Source of the DNA: Vicingaceae bacterium
GTDB taxonomy: Bacteria; Bacteroidota; Bacteroidia; Flavobacteriales_E; Vicingaceae
Assembly: GCA_028245195.1 (NCBI GenBank)
Contig: JAOKCF010000005.1
Span: 50,090 to 114,089, forward strand
Length of the DNA: 64,000 nucleotides
Direction: 5' to 3'
Below, piece after piece: positions 43,754 to 53,755 of this stretch (the first letter of the stretch is position 1; every line of letters begins with the position of its first letter). A program made the position numbers and the translations under genes. Below the pieces are notes generated by a model. The model worked only from the letters and a program-made list of their open reading frames with translations, ran no database searches and was not told the DNA's origin.

Positions 43754-43930
43754 TTACTTACCCCAAACATGTTTGTTTTTGTCCTTTGTGTTGCCCATTC
43801 CACTTCCAGATTTAACTTTAGATTTTGATTGAGAGGCTATTTTACTGCCACCACAAGAAGTAACAGAAACCATTAAGCTCGACATAAAAAGAAGTGTGGA
43901 TCCAAGCACTAATAGACGTCTAATTTTCAT
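43754..43930 (-). CDS. Small lipoprotein of 58 residues
   Basis: ATG 43930 encodes MKIRRLLVLGSTLLFMSSLM followed by VSVTSCGG, a lipobox with Cys26, and a short basic mature part (ASQSKSKVKSGSGMGN, ending KDKNKHVWGK). The mature peptide is only 33 residues, hydrophilic and Lys-rich. I recognise the HVWGK ending from small Flavobacteriales lipoproteins but know of no function. It sits 11 bp after the start of nothing else on its strand: the upstream neighbour is the 190-residue lipoprotein gene, 11 bp before this ATG, so the two may be co-transcribed. Confidence 0.65.
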   Translation of the reverse strand: MKIRRLLVLGSTLLFMSSLMVSVTSCGGSKIASQSKSKVKSGSGMGNTKDKNKHVWGK

Positions 43931-43941
43931 TTATGATAGTT

Positions 43942-44514
43942 TTATTGATGTTGGTAATTAATTGTTGTCTCAAAAATACGAACTCCTGCATCACAAAGAC
44001 CCTCTTTATTTAAATGAATGTAATTTAAAGAAATTTTCACATTCCCCGTACCACTGCTAACAACTTGCCAAGTAGTTTCTGTGCCCAACTTTAAACTATT
44101 GTTGTCAAAGTTAGAGTCTCCTATGCGAAAGTTATTAGTATTCATATCCCTGTAACAAACTATATAATTGGAACCTCGGGCTTCAATTTGGTCAGTCACT
44201 TCAAGCGCATCGAGATAAAATTTAATGTCAGCATTATAATTATTAATACCTCCCGAAAAACCTGAAATTAAAGTCCAGGTTTCATTTTTTAGAGGGGCAT
44301 TTCCTCCACTTCCGTCCTGATCATAAAACTCAAAAACTTGAGTTGCTCCTCCGCCTGACTTTAGCGTAAAAGACATTATAAAACGATTCACCTCTATATC
44401 TCCTCTTTGCAATGGCAGTGGTTCAGGAGTTACAGTACCTTCATCATCGTTGATACAAGCGCTAAATAAACCAATGAATAATGCTACTGCCGATATTTTT
44501 AAAAATGTTTTCAT
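43942..44514 (-). CDS. Lipoprotein of unknown function
   Basis: A 190-residue protein with lipobox LFSACINDDE (Cys20). After a Pro-rich spacer (TVTPEPLPLQ) the mature domain is beta-rich with FEFYDQDGSGGNAPLKNETW and ends in LNYIHLNKEGLCDAGVRIFE. I do not recognise a named domain; the pattern suggests a single small beta-sandwich exposed at the outer membrane. It lies 34 bp downstream of the M1 peptidase gene and may be in its transcript. Confidence 0.75.
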   Translation of the reverse strand: MKTFLKISAVALFIGLFSACINDDEGTVTPEPLPLQRGDIEVNRFIMSFTLKSGGGATQVFEFYDQDGSGGNAPLKNETWTLISGFSGGINNYNADIKFYLDALEVTDQIEARGSNYIVCYRDMNTNNFRIGDSNFDNNSLKLGTETTWQVVSSGTGNVKISLNYIHLNKEGLCDAGVRIFETTINYQHQ

Positions 44515-44548
44515 ATTATTATGACAATTATAAGACTAAAAATGTTGC

Positions 44549-46399
44549 CTACTTATTCGGTTGAAACATAGTTTGATCAACCTTAGGGTAACTATTATTC
44601 GATCGGTCAACATCTGCCATTCGCCTTGATGGGTCAATCTCTATACTTTCAATATCTTCATCTTCGCAATCTAATATTAGTTCGTAGGTTGGATACGTCC
44701 ATGGCCAATCGGCTCTAACTGTATATTTTTTCATCCCATTTTCAGGAATTTTCTCTCCTCTCATGATACGCAATGGAATATTAATCCATTCTTCCTTTCC
44801 ATCCTTATACACCACTTTAACGTCTAATGGCATTGGCATCTTGCCTTTCCGCTCTAATATAATGTGAGTTTGATCCATTTCATCGTCTTCTTGAAGCCAC
44901 TTAATTCCATAATCGATTGTGTTGGTGGTTCCAATCCACTGTTCTAAGTACCATGTTAATTCCAATCCACTTTCCTTTTCTACCACACGTATGAAGTCAT
45001 TTGGGGTGGGATGTTTGTACTTCCATTCTGCAAAATACCGTCGTAAACTTTTCATTAACACTTCCTCGCCTACTACGTAACTTAACTGATGAAGAAAAAT
45101 TAATCCCATAGAATAGGATGCCGTTCCGTAGGCTCTATTGGTCTCGTAATGATCAGCATGGGTGGTCAACGCTTCCTGCTTTCCTGATGCAACCAAGCTA
45201 TAATACGAACGGTAGCTCCCTTCATAAGGAGTAAATGTTGAGAATAATTCATGCATTACAAAATCTGAAGCATAAGAAGTAAAACCCTCATCCATCCACG
45301 GATATAGTGCTTCATTGGTTGCTAATAAATGCTGATACCACGAGTGATTGACTTCGTGAACTGTAACACCAATTAGACTGCCTTTGCTTCGTTTACCAGT
45401 AATTAATGTCAACATCGGGTACTCCATACCTCCATCTCCACCTTGAGCCACCGTATATTGTTTGTAAGGATACTCGCCAAAGTTTGCATTCATTATTTCA
45501 AAAACTCGCTTCCCATATTTTGGAAGACTATCCCAAGCGGAGTAGTTTGTATCTGGTTGAAACAAAAAGTGTAAAACTGTACCATCGTATAGCTTGGAAG
45601 TAGTGTGTTTAAAATCTGGATCAGCTACCCAAGCAAAATCGTGCACCAACGGTGCATTAAAATGCCACGTAAGCTTCTCTCCTTGTGTTTGTGGTAAAGT
45701 AGACTTGCCAGTTCCGTAGCCATGTTGAACTACTTCTGGGTTTTGTACGTAACCTGTTCCACCTAAAACATAACTTTTGTCGATGTCTATTTTTACATCA
45801 AAGCTTCCCCAAACTCCATGAAATTCCCTTCCTATATATGGGTTAGCATTCCAACCTTGATAGTCATACTCTACCATTTTAGGATACCATTGCGTCATAG
45901 AATAGCGCACACCTTCATTGTTGTCTCTTCCCGACCTTCTGACCTGCAATGGAACTTGCGCATTAAAGTCCATTTCAAAAACTGTAGTTTGACCTGGTAA
46001 AAGTGGTTGAGCCAATTCTACTTCTAAAATCGTTTCCTCCACTTGGTATTTTAATTTTTTACCGTCTTGTGTTAGTTTATCAATTTTTTGATAACCTATT
46101 TCATCCTCCTTTAAGCCTAGAATTCGGTCTCCAACTCTTCTATCTGGGTCTTCAATTAACCTTGATTGAACATCCATCATGCTATTCGGCTGGAAGGCGT
46201 TAAAATACAAATGATAAAAAACTTGGGTTAAGGTATCGGGAGAGTGATTGGTATACGTTAGTTTTTGATTGCCGCTAAACTGATTGGTTTCAACGTTCAT
46301 GTCAATAAACATTTGATACGCCACCTCTTGTTGCCAATAGTTTTGCGCGTGCATTGTTCCGCTAAAAATCAATAAAATACCTACAAAAATTCTCATCAT
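44549..46399 (-). CDS. M1 family zinc metallopeptidase, secreted
   Basis: A 616-residue aminopeptidase N-like enzyme. A signal peptide (1-18, ending MHAQ) is followed by an N-terminal beta domain and the gluzincin core, with HExxH in TVHEVNHSWYQH near residue 349, the third zinc ligand Glu in WMDEGFTSYASDF about 20 residues on, and the exopeptidase GxMEN-like motif seen as GGDGGMEYPML. The helical C-terminal domain of larger M1 enzymes is shortened. It probably frees N-terminal residues from peptides in the periplasm or at the surface. Intact. Confidence 0.93.
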   Translation of the reverse strand: MMRIFVGILLIFSGTMHAQNYWQQEVAYQMFIDMNVETNQFSGNQKLTYTNHSPDTLTQVFYHLYFNAFQPNSMMDVQSRLIEDPDRRVGDRILGLKEDEIGYQKIDKLTQDGKKLKYQVEETILEVELAQPLLPGQTTVFEMDFNAQVPLQVRRSGRDNNEGVRYSMTQWYPKMVEYDYQGWNANPYIGREFHGVWGSFDVKIDIDKSYVLGGTGYVQNPEVVQHGYGTGKSTLPQTQGEKLTWHFNAPLVHDFAWVADPDFKHTTSKLYDGTVLHFLFQPDTNYSAWDSLPKYGKRVFEIMNANFGEYPYKQYTVAQGGDGGMEYPMLTLITGKRSKGSLIGVTVHEVNHSWYQHLLATNEALYPWMDEGFTSYASDFVMHELFSTFTPYEGSYRSYYSLVASGKQEALTTHADHYETNRAYGTASYSMGLIFLHQLSYVVGEEVLMKSLRRYFAEWKYKHPTPNDFIRVVEKESGLELTWYLEQWIGTTNTIDYGIKWLQEDDEMDQTHIILERKGKMPMPLDVKVVYKDGKEEWINIPLRIMRGEKIPENGMKKYTVRADWPWTYPTYELILDCEDEDIESIEIDPSRRMADVDRSNNSYPKVDQTMFQPNK

Positions 46400-46467
46400 C
46401 TTTCTACATTTATATCTGGTAGACGAAATTAATCAAATGAGTATAGATATACCTAACGAGACAATGA

Positions 46468-47346
46468 TTAACGGTGAATGTAGCTTAAACCAAAATTTAC
46501 ATTATATTCTGCTTCGTCATTTCTGCTGAAAATGAAATTTCTATATGACATTTCCAAGCCTAAACTGGATGTAATTTGATACTTAAATCCAAGCCCTGCT
46601 TGCGTGAACCATTGAGACAAACCAAATTGTCGATCAACAGCATTTTCAGCAACTTCATAACGATTGCTGTGTTGTCCAAAAACAAAAATAGTAGAGTTTG
46701 CATTGGGAAAGCAACTCAAAAATCCACTTAATGGAGTTCTTAAAAAATTTCTTTCATTGCGACTTCCTCTATTTATACGATATAAAAAATCTGCTTCTAA
46801 GAGCAGTTGAAAATCTTCACCTAAATCTCGATCATAAAATAACTGAGTAAACCAAGTATATCTGCCGTGGGCAACAAAATATTCAGCCTCCAGCTCATTT
46901 GAAACAGGTATTAAGAATGTACTTTGAAATGATAATCTTGGAATTTTCTTACTCACATTAAACTTAACTTTGGAGCGTATGGAAGATACCGAGGTTTTAG
47001 AAAATCTTGTTCCCGATTAAAAAAAATCAGCTACGCCATTCTCATATGCTGATCTATATCTTGCAGATGTAACATTCACTTCGATACCAACATTTAGTTT
47101 TTTAAGCTTCTCAAAGCCCCTCTTATATTGAATTTGAGAATTAAAGAAAGATTGAGTTTCTGGAAGTTTAAATCCGTCACCATCTTTATCTCGTGCTTTA
47201 TTTTGCGTGTATAAATTATTAAACACGATAACTTCATATTCTCCTGCACTAAATAAAACTGCCGGAGTACACGTTTGTAAATTACTTTGCTGTGCAATCA
47301 CTGATATACTAGCAAATAGGAAGCCAATTGCATAAAAATATCTCAT
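46468..47346 (-). pseudogene. Outer-membrane beta-barrel protein split by in-frame TAA
   Basis: ATG 47346 gives a signal peptide (MRYFYAIGFLFASISVIAQQ) and the start of a barrel protein (LFSAGEYEVIVFNNLYTQ, LKKLNVGIEVNVTSARYRS). TAA at 47017-47019 follows VADFF within a run of eight T. The same frame goes on through VKFNVSKKIPRLSFQSTFLI, TWFTQLFYDRD and a barrel-like end (NVNFGLSYIHR) to 46468. KKIPRLSxQSTFLxP is a recurring motif in a Flavobacteriales transporter-like barrel family. One in-frame stop separates two well-preserved halves. Function unknown. Confidence 0.72.
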
Positions 47347-47844
47347 CTTACTAACTTCAAAAGAGCCTCTTATTTCTAAATAAAAATAGCTACCCTTTAA
47401 CCTTAATTGAGTGGCATATAACGCAATAATTTCTGATATATATTCATTTGATTGGTCTTTGTCAAAAATTAGTTTTTTATTCTCAATATCGATTTCCCAA
47501 CTACCAATTCTCCTACTGCTCCTGCTGTCTTCAGCACCACAAGACTTTGCGCCTCTATAAAATTCATCAGTCCCATTAACATTGAACGTCATTTGATCGT
47601 CGAGCCTAAAATCCTTCATACTATTGGAGTTGGCCAATGTAAAATCTACAGTTTTCCATTCTTTTGAAGTGCTATCTTCCAATAAGGCAATTGCCTCTTC
47701 TTGACTATTAGCAATGATTTCGTCAGCAGCAATTTTATGTTTCTCTGCATCAAGTGCTCTTGATGCAGGTTCCGCCTCTAATTCAACTAGTGTTTAACTG
47801 TATAATCACAAAGCAAACAATAATGGAATTATGATATTTTTCAT
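47347..47844 (-). pseudogene. Lipocalin-like lipoprotein gene with disrupted signal sequence
   Basis: ATG 47844 encodes MKNIIIPLLFAL, then TGA and TAA in the place where a lipobox is expected. A one-base shift restores a plausible signal end. Downstream the frame is open with ELEAEPASRALDAEKH, KEWKTVDFTLANSNSMKDF, and IGSWEIDIENKKLIFD, a lipocalin-like pattern (W..D..N..L.F). The frame then runs without a stop into the following barrel gene, because the natural stop falls in another frame. At least two lesions are needed to explain this. It would have encoded a small envelope lipoprotein. Confidence 0.6.
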
Positions 47845-48044
47845 TTTCTTTTTATTCAAACTTAGAGGTAAGAACCATTTAAACCATCACAAGATGTCAA
47901 CGATTTGATAAAATGTCGTGAGAATTACAAAACCACAAAGCCATTCACAACATTGATTTTAAACCCGTTTATCAAAACTCAAAATTATTTGGGGAAGTAT
48001 TATTTTATATTCTAGTTCAGTATTAAGTTTGTTTGCATAAAAAT

Positions 48045-48638
48045 ATGCATATGGAATACGCTGAAGTTGAACACCTAATCTCTAATCGCCAATCTCTATT
48101 TACACAGCAAATGGAAGAAAACGCTTCCATTCAAAAAGATAAACTTCTACAGCTATTACAATTGGCAAACTATGCCCCTTCTCATCGGAGAACCGAGCCG
48201 TGGAGATTTGTTATTTTTCGAGACGAAGAGAAGAATGTGTTCTTCAAAAAGCTCGCAGCTATATACAAGTTGAATACATCGAGCGAAGATTTTGACGAAA
48301 AGAAATTTCAAAAAATTCAAAACAAGGCCAAAAATGTTGCGGCCGTTATCGCCATCTGCATGAACCGTTGCCTAAAGGAAAGTGTGCCTGTTTTTGAAGA
48401 ACAATGGGCCGTAGCTTGCTCAGTTCAGAACATGTTACTTGGAATGAAAACATTGGGAATAATTGGCTATTGGAGCACTCCAAGAATGGCTTTTAGTGAT
48501 GAAATGAAATCTTATTTAGAACTACAAGGAGATAACCAATGTATGGGTTTTCTGCAATTGGGAATTCCTAAGGAGGGATTACCAGATATTACGAGAAAAG
48601 AAAACAACCCGATTGAAGACAAAATTAGCTGGCGCTAA
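48045..48638 (+). CDS. Nitroreductase family flavoprotein
   Basis: A 198-residue FMN-dependent oxidoreductase of the nitroreductase fold, with [20 protein letters not shown] as the FMN-binding N-terminus, [22 protein letters not shown] (dimer helix), and a final [14 protein letters not shown] 48045 or 48051 are likely starts rather than the TTG at 48033. Natural substrates of such proteins are usually unknown quinones, nitro compounds or flavins. The stop overlaps the convergent VIT-family gene by 4 bp. The 200 bp upstream (47845-48044) show no gene. Confidence 0.88.
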   Translation: MHMEYAEVEHLISNRQSLFTQQMEENASIQKDKLLQLLQLANYAPSHRRTEPWRFVIFRDEEKNVFFKKLAAIYKLNTSSEDFDEKKFQKIQNKAKNVAAVIAICMNRCLKESVPVFEEQWAVACSVQNMLLGMKTLGIIGYWSTPRMAFSDEMKSYLELQGDNQCMGFLQLGIPKEGLPDITRKENNPIEDKISWR

Positions 48639-49384
48639 TTCAACAACGTTTCTAGCCAACTTCCTACAATATAGGATAAGACTGCAGCAGCAGAACCCAA
48701 AAATAAGGTTTCTGCAATACTTCTAATTCTGCTGGTTTGTGCAACGTATGATTTTAACCAACCAATGCCAATGAACGCTAATGACGTTAACGCAATGCTA
48801 ACTTTAAACAAATGAGTTGATTCTGAATCTGATGCAGTATAATCCCACAAGTAGGCAATTAGAGGAACAATTCCAATTAAAACAAAGGAAACGAAAGTCA
48901 TCGCTCCCATTGCCAATGGAGATTTTACTTCTCTAATCATGTTTAGTTCTTCTTTCATCATCACATCTACCCATCTATCCTTGTCAGATGTAATAACGCC
49001 TACAACTTGTTCTAACAATTCTCCTTCAAAACCCTTAGCAGCATAAATTTCGCGAATTTCTTCCCGCTCTTTTTCAGGAAGGTGATCCACCTCCCAATAT
49101 TCTATTCTTTCGTGCTTTTCGTAATTCTGTTGTTCGGATTTATTAGAAAGGTAACTACCTACTGACATAGCAAACCCATCAGCAATTAAGTTTGCAAAAC
49201 CTAGAATAATAACTACCGAAGAGTCAAGACCGGCTCCCGCAGAACCTGCAACCACTGCAAAAGTTGTTACACTACCGTCTATTCCACCATAAACAAACTC
49301 TCCAATGTAGTCTTCCCATTTACTGAACCAACCCTTTTTTAAATGCAGCGAGTCTTCGTGGTGATGTCTATGTCCTTCACTCAT
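48635..49384 (-). CDS. VIT1/CCC1-family transporter
   Basis: A 249-residue membrane protein of the vacuolar iron transporter family. The signature [21 protein letters not shown] covers helix 1, and [23 protein letters not shown] is the conserved metal-binding part of helix 2. A cytoplasmic metal-binding region rich in Glu (about 85-150, [14 protein letters not shown]) precedes three C-terminal helices. VIT proteins export Fe2+ or Mn2+ from the cytoplasm in exchange for protons. The N-terminus is His-rich (EGHRHHHED). It starts 2 bp after the end of the next gene upstream on the strand. Confidence 0.9.
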   Translation of the reverse strand: MSEGHRHHHEDSLHLKKGWFSKWEDYIGEFVYGGIDGSVTTFAVVAGSAGAGLDSSVVIILGFANLIADGFAMSVGSYLSNKSEQQNYEKHERIEYWEVDHLPEKEREEIREIYAAKGFEGELLEQVVGVITSDKDRWVDVMMKEELNMIREVKSPLAMGAMTFVSFVLIGIVPLIAYLWDYTASDSESTHLFKVSIALTSLAFIGIGWLKSYVAQTSRIRSIAETLFLGSAAAVLSYIVGSWLETLLN

Positions 49385-49386
49385 AA

Positions 49387-49908
49387 TTAAAACGCTTTAA
49401 CCACTTCATTTTTCAGTGCATCGATAGCAATATCTGTTGGTGTTGTTTCTACCTTACCTACTAATTCTAAAATAAACTGACTTAACTCAAATCCGCTAGC
49501 ACCATTGTTTAATTGATCTGCACAGTTATTAATCACTTTAACTGTTTCTTCTTTCGACGATCTTACTATCTTCCATGTTCTATTTGGAATGTACAATTGT
49601 AACGCTATATTGTGCTCATACTCTTCCCTAATGGTCGCGTGCATTTTAGATTGAAGTACCTTTGCACTCATTCCATTAGCATAAGTTCTCATCACCAAAT
49701 TACTTAGATTAATACGTTCTAGAAACAAAATCATGCGCTCAAAAGCTTGAAGTTTTATGGGCGTAAGTAACTTAGTTTTTTCTGTTCGGTACTTGAATTC
49801 TCTTTTCCGTTCTTCACTATCTAAAAAACTTTTTAAAATAAAATACATCCCTACAAAAATTACTACTGACGGGATGATGTATTTTAGAATTTCAAAAAAA
49901 ACTTCCAT
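49387..49908 (-). CDS. Conserved hypothetical protein with N-terminal membrane anchor
   Basis: The 173-residue protein has one N-terminal membrane helix (about 8-25, [19 protein letters not shown]) and a cytoplasmic helical domain with LKLLTP-like and [20 protein letters not shown] segments. I recognise it as a conserved Bacteroidota protein of unknown function. Its stop lies 2 bp before the VIT transporter start, so the two are co-transcribed and may work together, perhaps in metal handling. That link is inference only. Confidence 0.7.
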   Translation of the reverse strand: MEVFFEILKYIIPSVVIFVGMYFILKSFLDSEERKREFKYRTEKTKLLTPIKLQAFERMILFLERINLSNLVMRTYANGMSAKVLQSKMHATIREEYEHNIALQLYIPNRTWKIVRSSKEETVKVINNCADQLNNGASGFELSQFILELVGKVETTPTDIAIDALKNEVVKAF

Positions 49909-50033
49909 AACTGATTACTTTAATTCTGTGTAAAATTAAGTGATTTAAAATCTTTTTATTTCAAATTGTAAAATCAATTCTGCAATGCACAATATTATTC
50001 TTTTATTTTGCAAAAATCTAAAGAAAATTACAC

Positions 50034-50720
50034 ATGAAATATCTATTATTCTTATCATTCTCAATTATCAGTATCTCTTCTTATTCTCAAATAAATAAAG
50101 GATCTGTTGTTTTCGGTGGGGGTAGTAGCATCAGTAATGGAACAGTGGAAGAATCGGCTTCAGGAGCTGTGCTTTATTCAGAAGAAAATAGTAGGTTTCT
50201 TTTTAATCCTAAAGCGGCTGTTTTTATATCAAAAAATTTAGCAATAGGTATTGGGGTTGGGTTTGAAAATACTGAATTTTCTCGCACAGATAGAAGTGGT
50301 TTTAACGCAACCGAAAATAGGAGCTCAACGAAAGTCGACAATCGATTTATCAATCCATTTTTAGACTTTCTGTCTAAATTAACAGAAAAATTGCAATTCA
50401 ATCAAGGCGATGAATGTCTATTTGGAGCAGGAGAAGCAACCTACAACAATAGCTCATTCACTAGTAATGTCAAAGGGGATATCAACTTCTTTGAATTCAC
50501 CATCGTTCCCGGTTTATATTATTTGTTATCGAATAAAACAGCTGTCACCCTAAATTACGGTCATTTTTCTTACTCTAACAATACTGAAGAAGTAATTATT
50601 AATTCACAAAATGGAGCAACAATTGAAGTAGAAGATCAGTTCACTGGTTTTAATTTTGGATTCCAGTCATTTGAAGTAGGTTTTTGTTTTTGTTTTTTCA
50701 AAGAAAGCAGAATAACCTAA
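50034..50720 (+). CDS. Outer-membrane beta-barrel protein, hypothetical
   Basis: A 228-residue protein with a signal peptide (1-20, ending SSYSQ) and eight or so amphipathic strands with aromatic belts (FLFNPKAAVFISKNLAIG, FEFTIVPGLYYLLSNKTAV, TLNYGHFSYSNN). The C-terminus ends QSFEVGFCFCFFKESRIT, which is not the usual terminal Phe, so the end could be altered. The GDECLFGAG insertion is unusual. Probably a small OmpA/OprF-like barrel. Function unknown. Confidence 0.68.
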   Translation: MKYLLFLSFSIISISSYSQINKGSVVFGGGSSISNGTVEESASGAVLYSEENSRFLFNPKAAVFISKNLAIGIGVGFENTEFSRTDRSGFNATENRSSTKVDNRFINPFLDFLSKLTEKLQFNQGDECLFGAGEATYNNSSFTSNVKGDINFFEFTIVPGLYYLLSNKTAVTLNYGHFSYSNNTEEVIINSQNGATIEVEDQFTGFNFGFQSFEVGFCFCFFKESRIT

Positions 50721-50726
50721 TTCATT

Positions 50727-50734
50727 AGCTTTGT
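50727..50734 (+). promoter_or_regulatory. -7 box of the aminotransferase promoter
   Basis: TAGCTTTG matches TAnnTTTG and lies 24 bp upstream of the aminotransferase ATG. No clear -33 box. Confidence 0.5.
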
Positions 50735-50758
50735 TAACCAATACCCATTAAAACCTAT

Positions 50759-51952
50759 ATGCACAACGTATCCGAAAGAATCAATCAATTATCTGAATCG
50801 CAAACTATTGCGATGGCGACAAGAAGTAGAGAATTACAAGCTGAGGGAAAAGATATTATCAGTCTAAGCTTAGGTGAACCTGATTTTCACACTCCAGATC
50901 GCATTAAAAATGCTGCAAAAAAAGCCATAGACGATAATTACACCTCTTACACACCTGTTTCAGGTTATTTAGAATTAAGGCAAGCGATCTCTAAAAAATT
51001 CAAGAGGGACAATAATTTAGACTATTCGCCTAACCAAATTGTTGCTTCTACCGGAGCAAAACAATCCATAGCAAATGTAGTGTTGAGTTTGGTTAATCCA
51101 GGTGATGAAGTAATTCTACCTGCTCCATATTGGGTAAGCTACGTTGAGATTATTAAAATGGCGGAAGGTATTCCGGTGTTTGTTGAAGCAACGATTGATT
51201 CAGATTTTAAGATTACCGCTGATCAGCTTAGCGCTGCCATGACAGATAAGACGAAAATGATGATTTACAGCAGCCCATGCAATCCTACTGGTTCAATATA
51301 TGGCAAAGCTGAATTAGAAGCATTAGCGAAGGTTATTGCTACTAAAAAGGACTTCTATGTTATTGCGGATGAAATATACGAGCACATCAACTTTATTGGT
51401 AAACACGAAAGTTTAGCACAATTCAATTACATCTACGACCAAGTAATTACCATCAACGGCGTTTCTAAAGGCTTTGCCATGACTGGTTGGCGTTTGGGAT
51501 ATATTGGAGCGCATGAATGGATTGCAAAAGCGTGCGATAAAATTCAAGGTCAGTTTACCTCTGCAACATGCAGCATAACTCAAAGAGCAGTAATTGAAGC
51601 CATGGAATTGGATCCATCAAAAACCCATCACATGCGAGATGCTTTTAAGAAACGTAGAGATTATGTGATTGGAAGACTTCAAAATATGGATGGTGTTCTG
51701 ATAAATCAGCCAGAAGGTGCATTTTATGCTTTCCCAAACATTGCACAACTCTTTGGTAAAAAACACAACAAAGGAATAATCAACACGGCAACAGACTTGT
51801 GCATGTACTTGTTAGAAACTGCTGAAGTAGCCTTGGTTACCGGAGAAGCGTTTGGAAGTCCTGAGTGTATCCGGATTTCTTACGCTAAATCATTAGAAAT
51901 CTTGGAAGAAGCTATGAATCGCGTGGAAAACGCTTTAAACCAATTGAACTAA
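50759..51952 (+). CDS. PLP-dependent class I aminotransferase (aspartate aminotransferase type Ib)
   Basis: A 397-residue fold-type I aminotransferase. The N-terminus ISLSLGEPDFHTP, STGAKQSIANVVLSLVNPGD, SSPCNPTGSIYGKAEL (cofactor Asn), VIADEIYEH (Asp and Tyr), and INGVSKGFAMTGWRLGY with the Schiff-base Lys are all present, as is the C-terminal carboxylate-binding Arg in CIRISYAKS. It matches the Igamma/Ib aspartate aminotransferases; prephenate could also be used. It heads a plus-strand run with the heptose kinase 1 bp later. Confidence 0.92.
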   Translation: MHNVSERINQLSESQTIAMATRSRELQAEGKDIISLSLGEPDFHTPDRIKNAAKKAIDDNYTSYTPVSGYLELRQAISKKFKRDNNLDYSPNQIVASTGAKQSIANVVLSLVNPGDEVILPAPYWVSYVEIIKMAEGIPVFVEATIDSDFKITADQLSAAMTDKTKMMIYSSPCNPTGSIYGKAELEALAKVIATKKDFYVIADEIYEHINFIGKHESLAQFNYIYDQVITINGVSKGFAMTGWRLGYIGAHEWIAKACDKIQGQFTSATCSITQRAVIEAMELDPSKTHHMRDAFKKRRDYVIGRLQNMDGVLINQPEGAFYAFPNIAQLFGKKHNKGIINTATDLCMYLLETAEVALVTGEAFGSPECIRISYAKSLEILEEAMNRVENALNQLN

Positions 51953-51953
51953 G

Positions 51954-52955
51954 ATGAAAGCATCAGAGTCCCAACTCAACAGTCTATTCGAGCAATTTAA
52001 TGGCCTTACAGTGCTCATCATTGGCGATGTTATGATCGACTCCTATTATTGGGGAAAGGTAGATCGAATATCACCGGAAGCTCCAGTTCCAATTGTTGCT
52101 GTAGAGAAAAAAGAATCTCGTTTAGGTGGAGCAGCAAACGTTGCATTGAATATAAAAGCGATGGGAGCTACACCAATACTTTGTTCGGTAATTGGAGCAG
52201 ATGAAGATGGAAAGGAGCTTATTGGGCTAACCAAAGAAAACGGTCAAACCGCAGAAGGTTTAATCCAATCTTATAACAGAAAGACAACTAAAAAGACTCG
52301 AATTATTGGCAATAACCATCAAATGTTGCGAATTGATGGAGAAGATTTACACGATTTAAATTCAACTGAAGAAACTAGCTTTTTTGAAAAAATTGAATTG
52401 ATTATAAAATCACGAAAAGTTGACGCTATTATTTTTGAAGATTATGACAAAGGGTGTATTACACCTAGTCTTATTAAAAAAGTGGTAGAATTAGCTAAAA
52501 AAAATACCATTCCAACAACGGTAGATCCAAAGAAAAATAACTTCACCAATTACAACAACGTAACACTTTTCAAACCCAATTTAAAAGAATTAAAAGAAGG
52601 TTTGAAAATAGAGTTCAATCACAGAAATCAAGATGAATTGGAAGCTGTAATTGCAAAGCTAGAGCTCACAATACAGAATAAAAATACACTAATAACTCTC
52701 TCTGAATTAGGAGTTTTTATAAACTCACCTAAAGCAAAACATCACATTCAGGCACACCATCGAGTCATCACTGATGTTTCCGGAGCAGGTGACACTGTAA
52801 TTAGTGTCGCAACAATTTGCTTAGCGTTAAATCAAGAACCTGAAATGATTGCAGAACTTTCCAACTTGGCTGGTGGTTTAGTTTGTGAAAACGTAGGTGT
52901 AGTTCCGGTTGACAAAACTGAGTTATTGGAAGAAGCCATTCAACTGTTCATTTAA
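51954..52955 (+). CDS. PfkB-family kinase, RfaE/HldE domain I-like (heptose-7-phosphate kinase)
   Basis: A 333-residue ribokinase-type sugar kinase most like the kinase half of HldE: VLIIGDVMIDSYYWGKVDRI, SPEAPVPIVAVEKKESRLGG, AANVALNIKAMGA and the catalytic DVSGAGDTVISVATI. It lacks the C-terminal nucleotidyltransferase domain, so it would supply D-glycero-D-manno-heptose-1,7-bisphosphate for LPS core or a related glycan only with partners elsewhere. It begins 1 bp after the aminotransferase stop. Confidence 0.9.
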   Translation: MKASESQLNSLFEQFNGLTVLIIGDVMIDSYYWGKVDRISPEAPVPIVAVEKKESRLGGAANVALNIKAMGATPILCSVIGADEDGKELIGLTKENGQTAEGLIQSYNRKTTKKTRIIGNNHQMLRIDGEDLHDLNSTEETSFFEKIELIIKSRKVDAIIFEDYDKGCITPSLIKKVVELAKKNTIPTTVDPKKNNFTNYNNVTLFKPNLKELKEGLKIEFNHRNQDELEAVIAKLELTIQNKNTLITLSELGVFINSPKAKHHIQAHHRVITDVSGAGDTVISVATICLALNQEPEMIAELSNLAGGLVCENVGVVPVDKTELLEEAIQLFI

Positions 52956-52964
52956 TATTATATT

Positions 52965-53594
52965 TTGAAATTAGTTTTAAGTATTATCATACTACTACTT
53001 AGTTTAAGTTGTTTTCTATTTGATGGAAAGAACAAACTTTCTTTTAAACCAACCTCCAGCAATAAATCAGGTACTGTTTCTGATTTATTTCAACCTCCAA
53101 TTTCACGACAGCTAATTGCTTCAAGAGGTTCTGAGGACAGTTCATACTTATCGATTGAAGATTATTTTGCTAGCGAAAATTATTTATTTTTTAATGAAAA
53201 CGAAACCTTCGTACTGAATCCCTCAAAAAAGGAAGACGCAAATAGTATACGGTTTTTTGTAGTTGATAAGTCAAAAGAAAAGAAATAATTAAGCTTTTCA
53301 AAAAATACAATTAAACTGGACCATAACTTTCTCTTCCCAAGTGAGGAGAAAAGTAATGAACTACAGTTTTATAAAATAAATACAAGCAGCGGATAAATTA
53401 CAAAACTAACGAAAGTCACTTTTTACAGCGGAAACGAACAGTCTATTAAGAATCAATTGAGCTTAATCTTTTCACTCTAAGAAAGCAGCGATAAAGAACA
53501 GATTATGATAGATAGTTTTTCTTTTTTGCAATCGATATACGGTAATTTTAATGACGAGAATTGGAACAGCTATTTTAAGCTGAATTTCAACTAA
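52965..53594 (+). pseudogene. Unknown lipoprotein-like gene with three in-frame TAA codons
   Basis: A 209-codon frame starts with TTG and a signal sequence (VLSIIILLLSLSCFLFDG, lipobox-like LSC). It is interrupted by TAA at 53286-53288, 53394-53396 and 53478-53480 but stays in one frame to the final TAA at 53592. The four segments have ordinary protein composition (KLDHNFLFPSEEKSNEL, KVTFYSGNEQSIKNQLS, QSIYGNFNDENWNSYFKLNF). No frameshift is needed. It probably encoded an envelope lipoprotein of about 23 kDa; I do not recognise the family. Confidence 0.7.
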
Positions 53595-53755
53595 CTTTTC
53601 CTTTCTTTCTCAACACGAAAAGTCAGTTTTCCTAAGGAGAAGTAATTTGTATTTGCTATTAGCTAAGGTTAAGGATCCGTGCAGCAAATACCTAATTTAG
53701 CAACTCTTATTTGCACTCGTGCAATGATGTTAAAACTCAAATTATAAGCTTTAAA

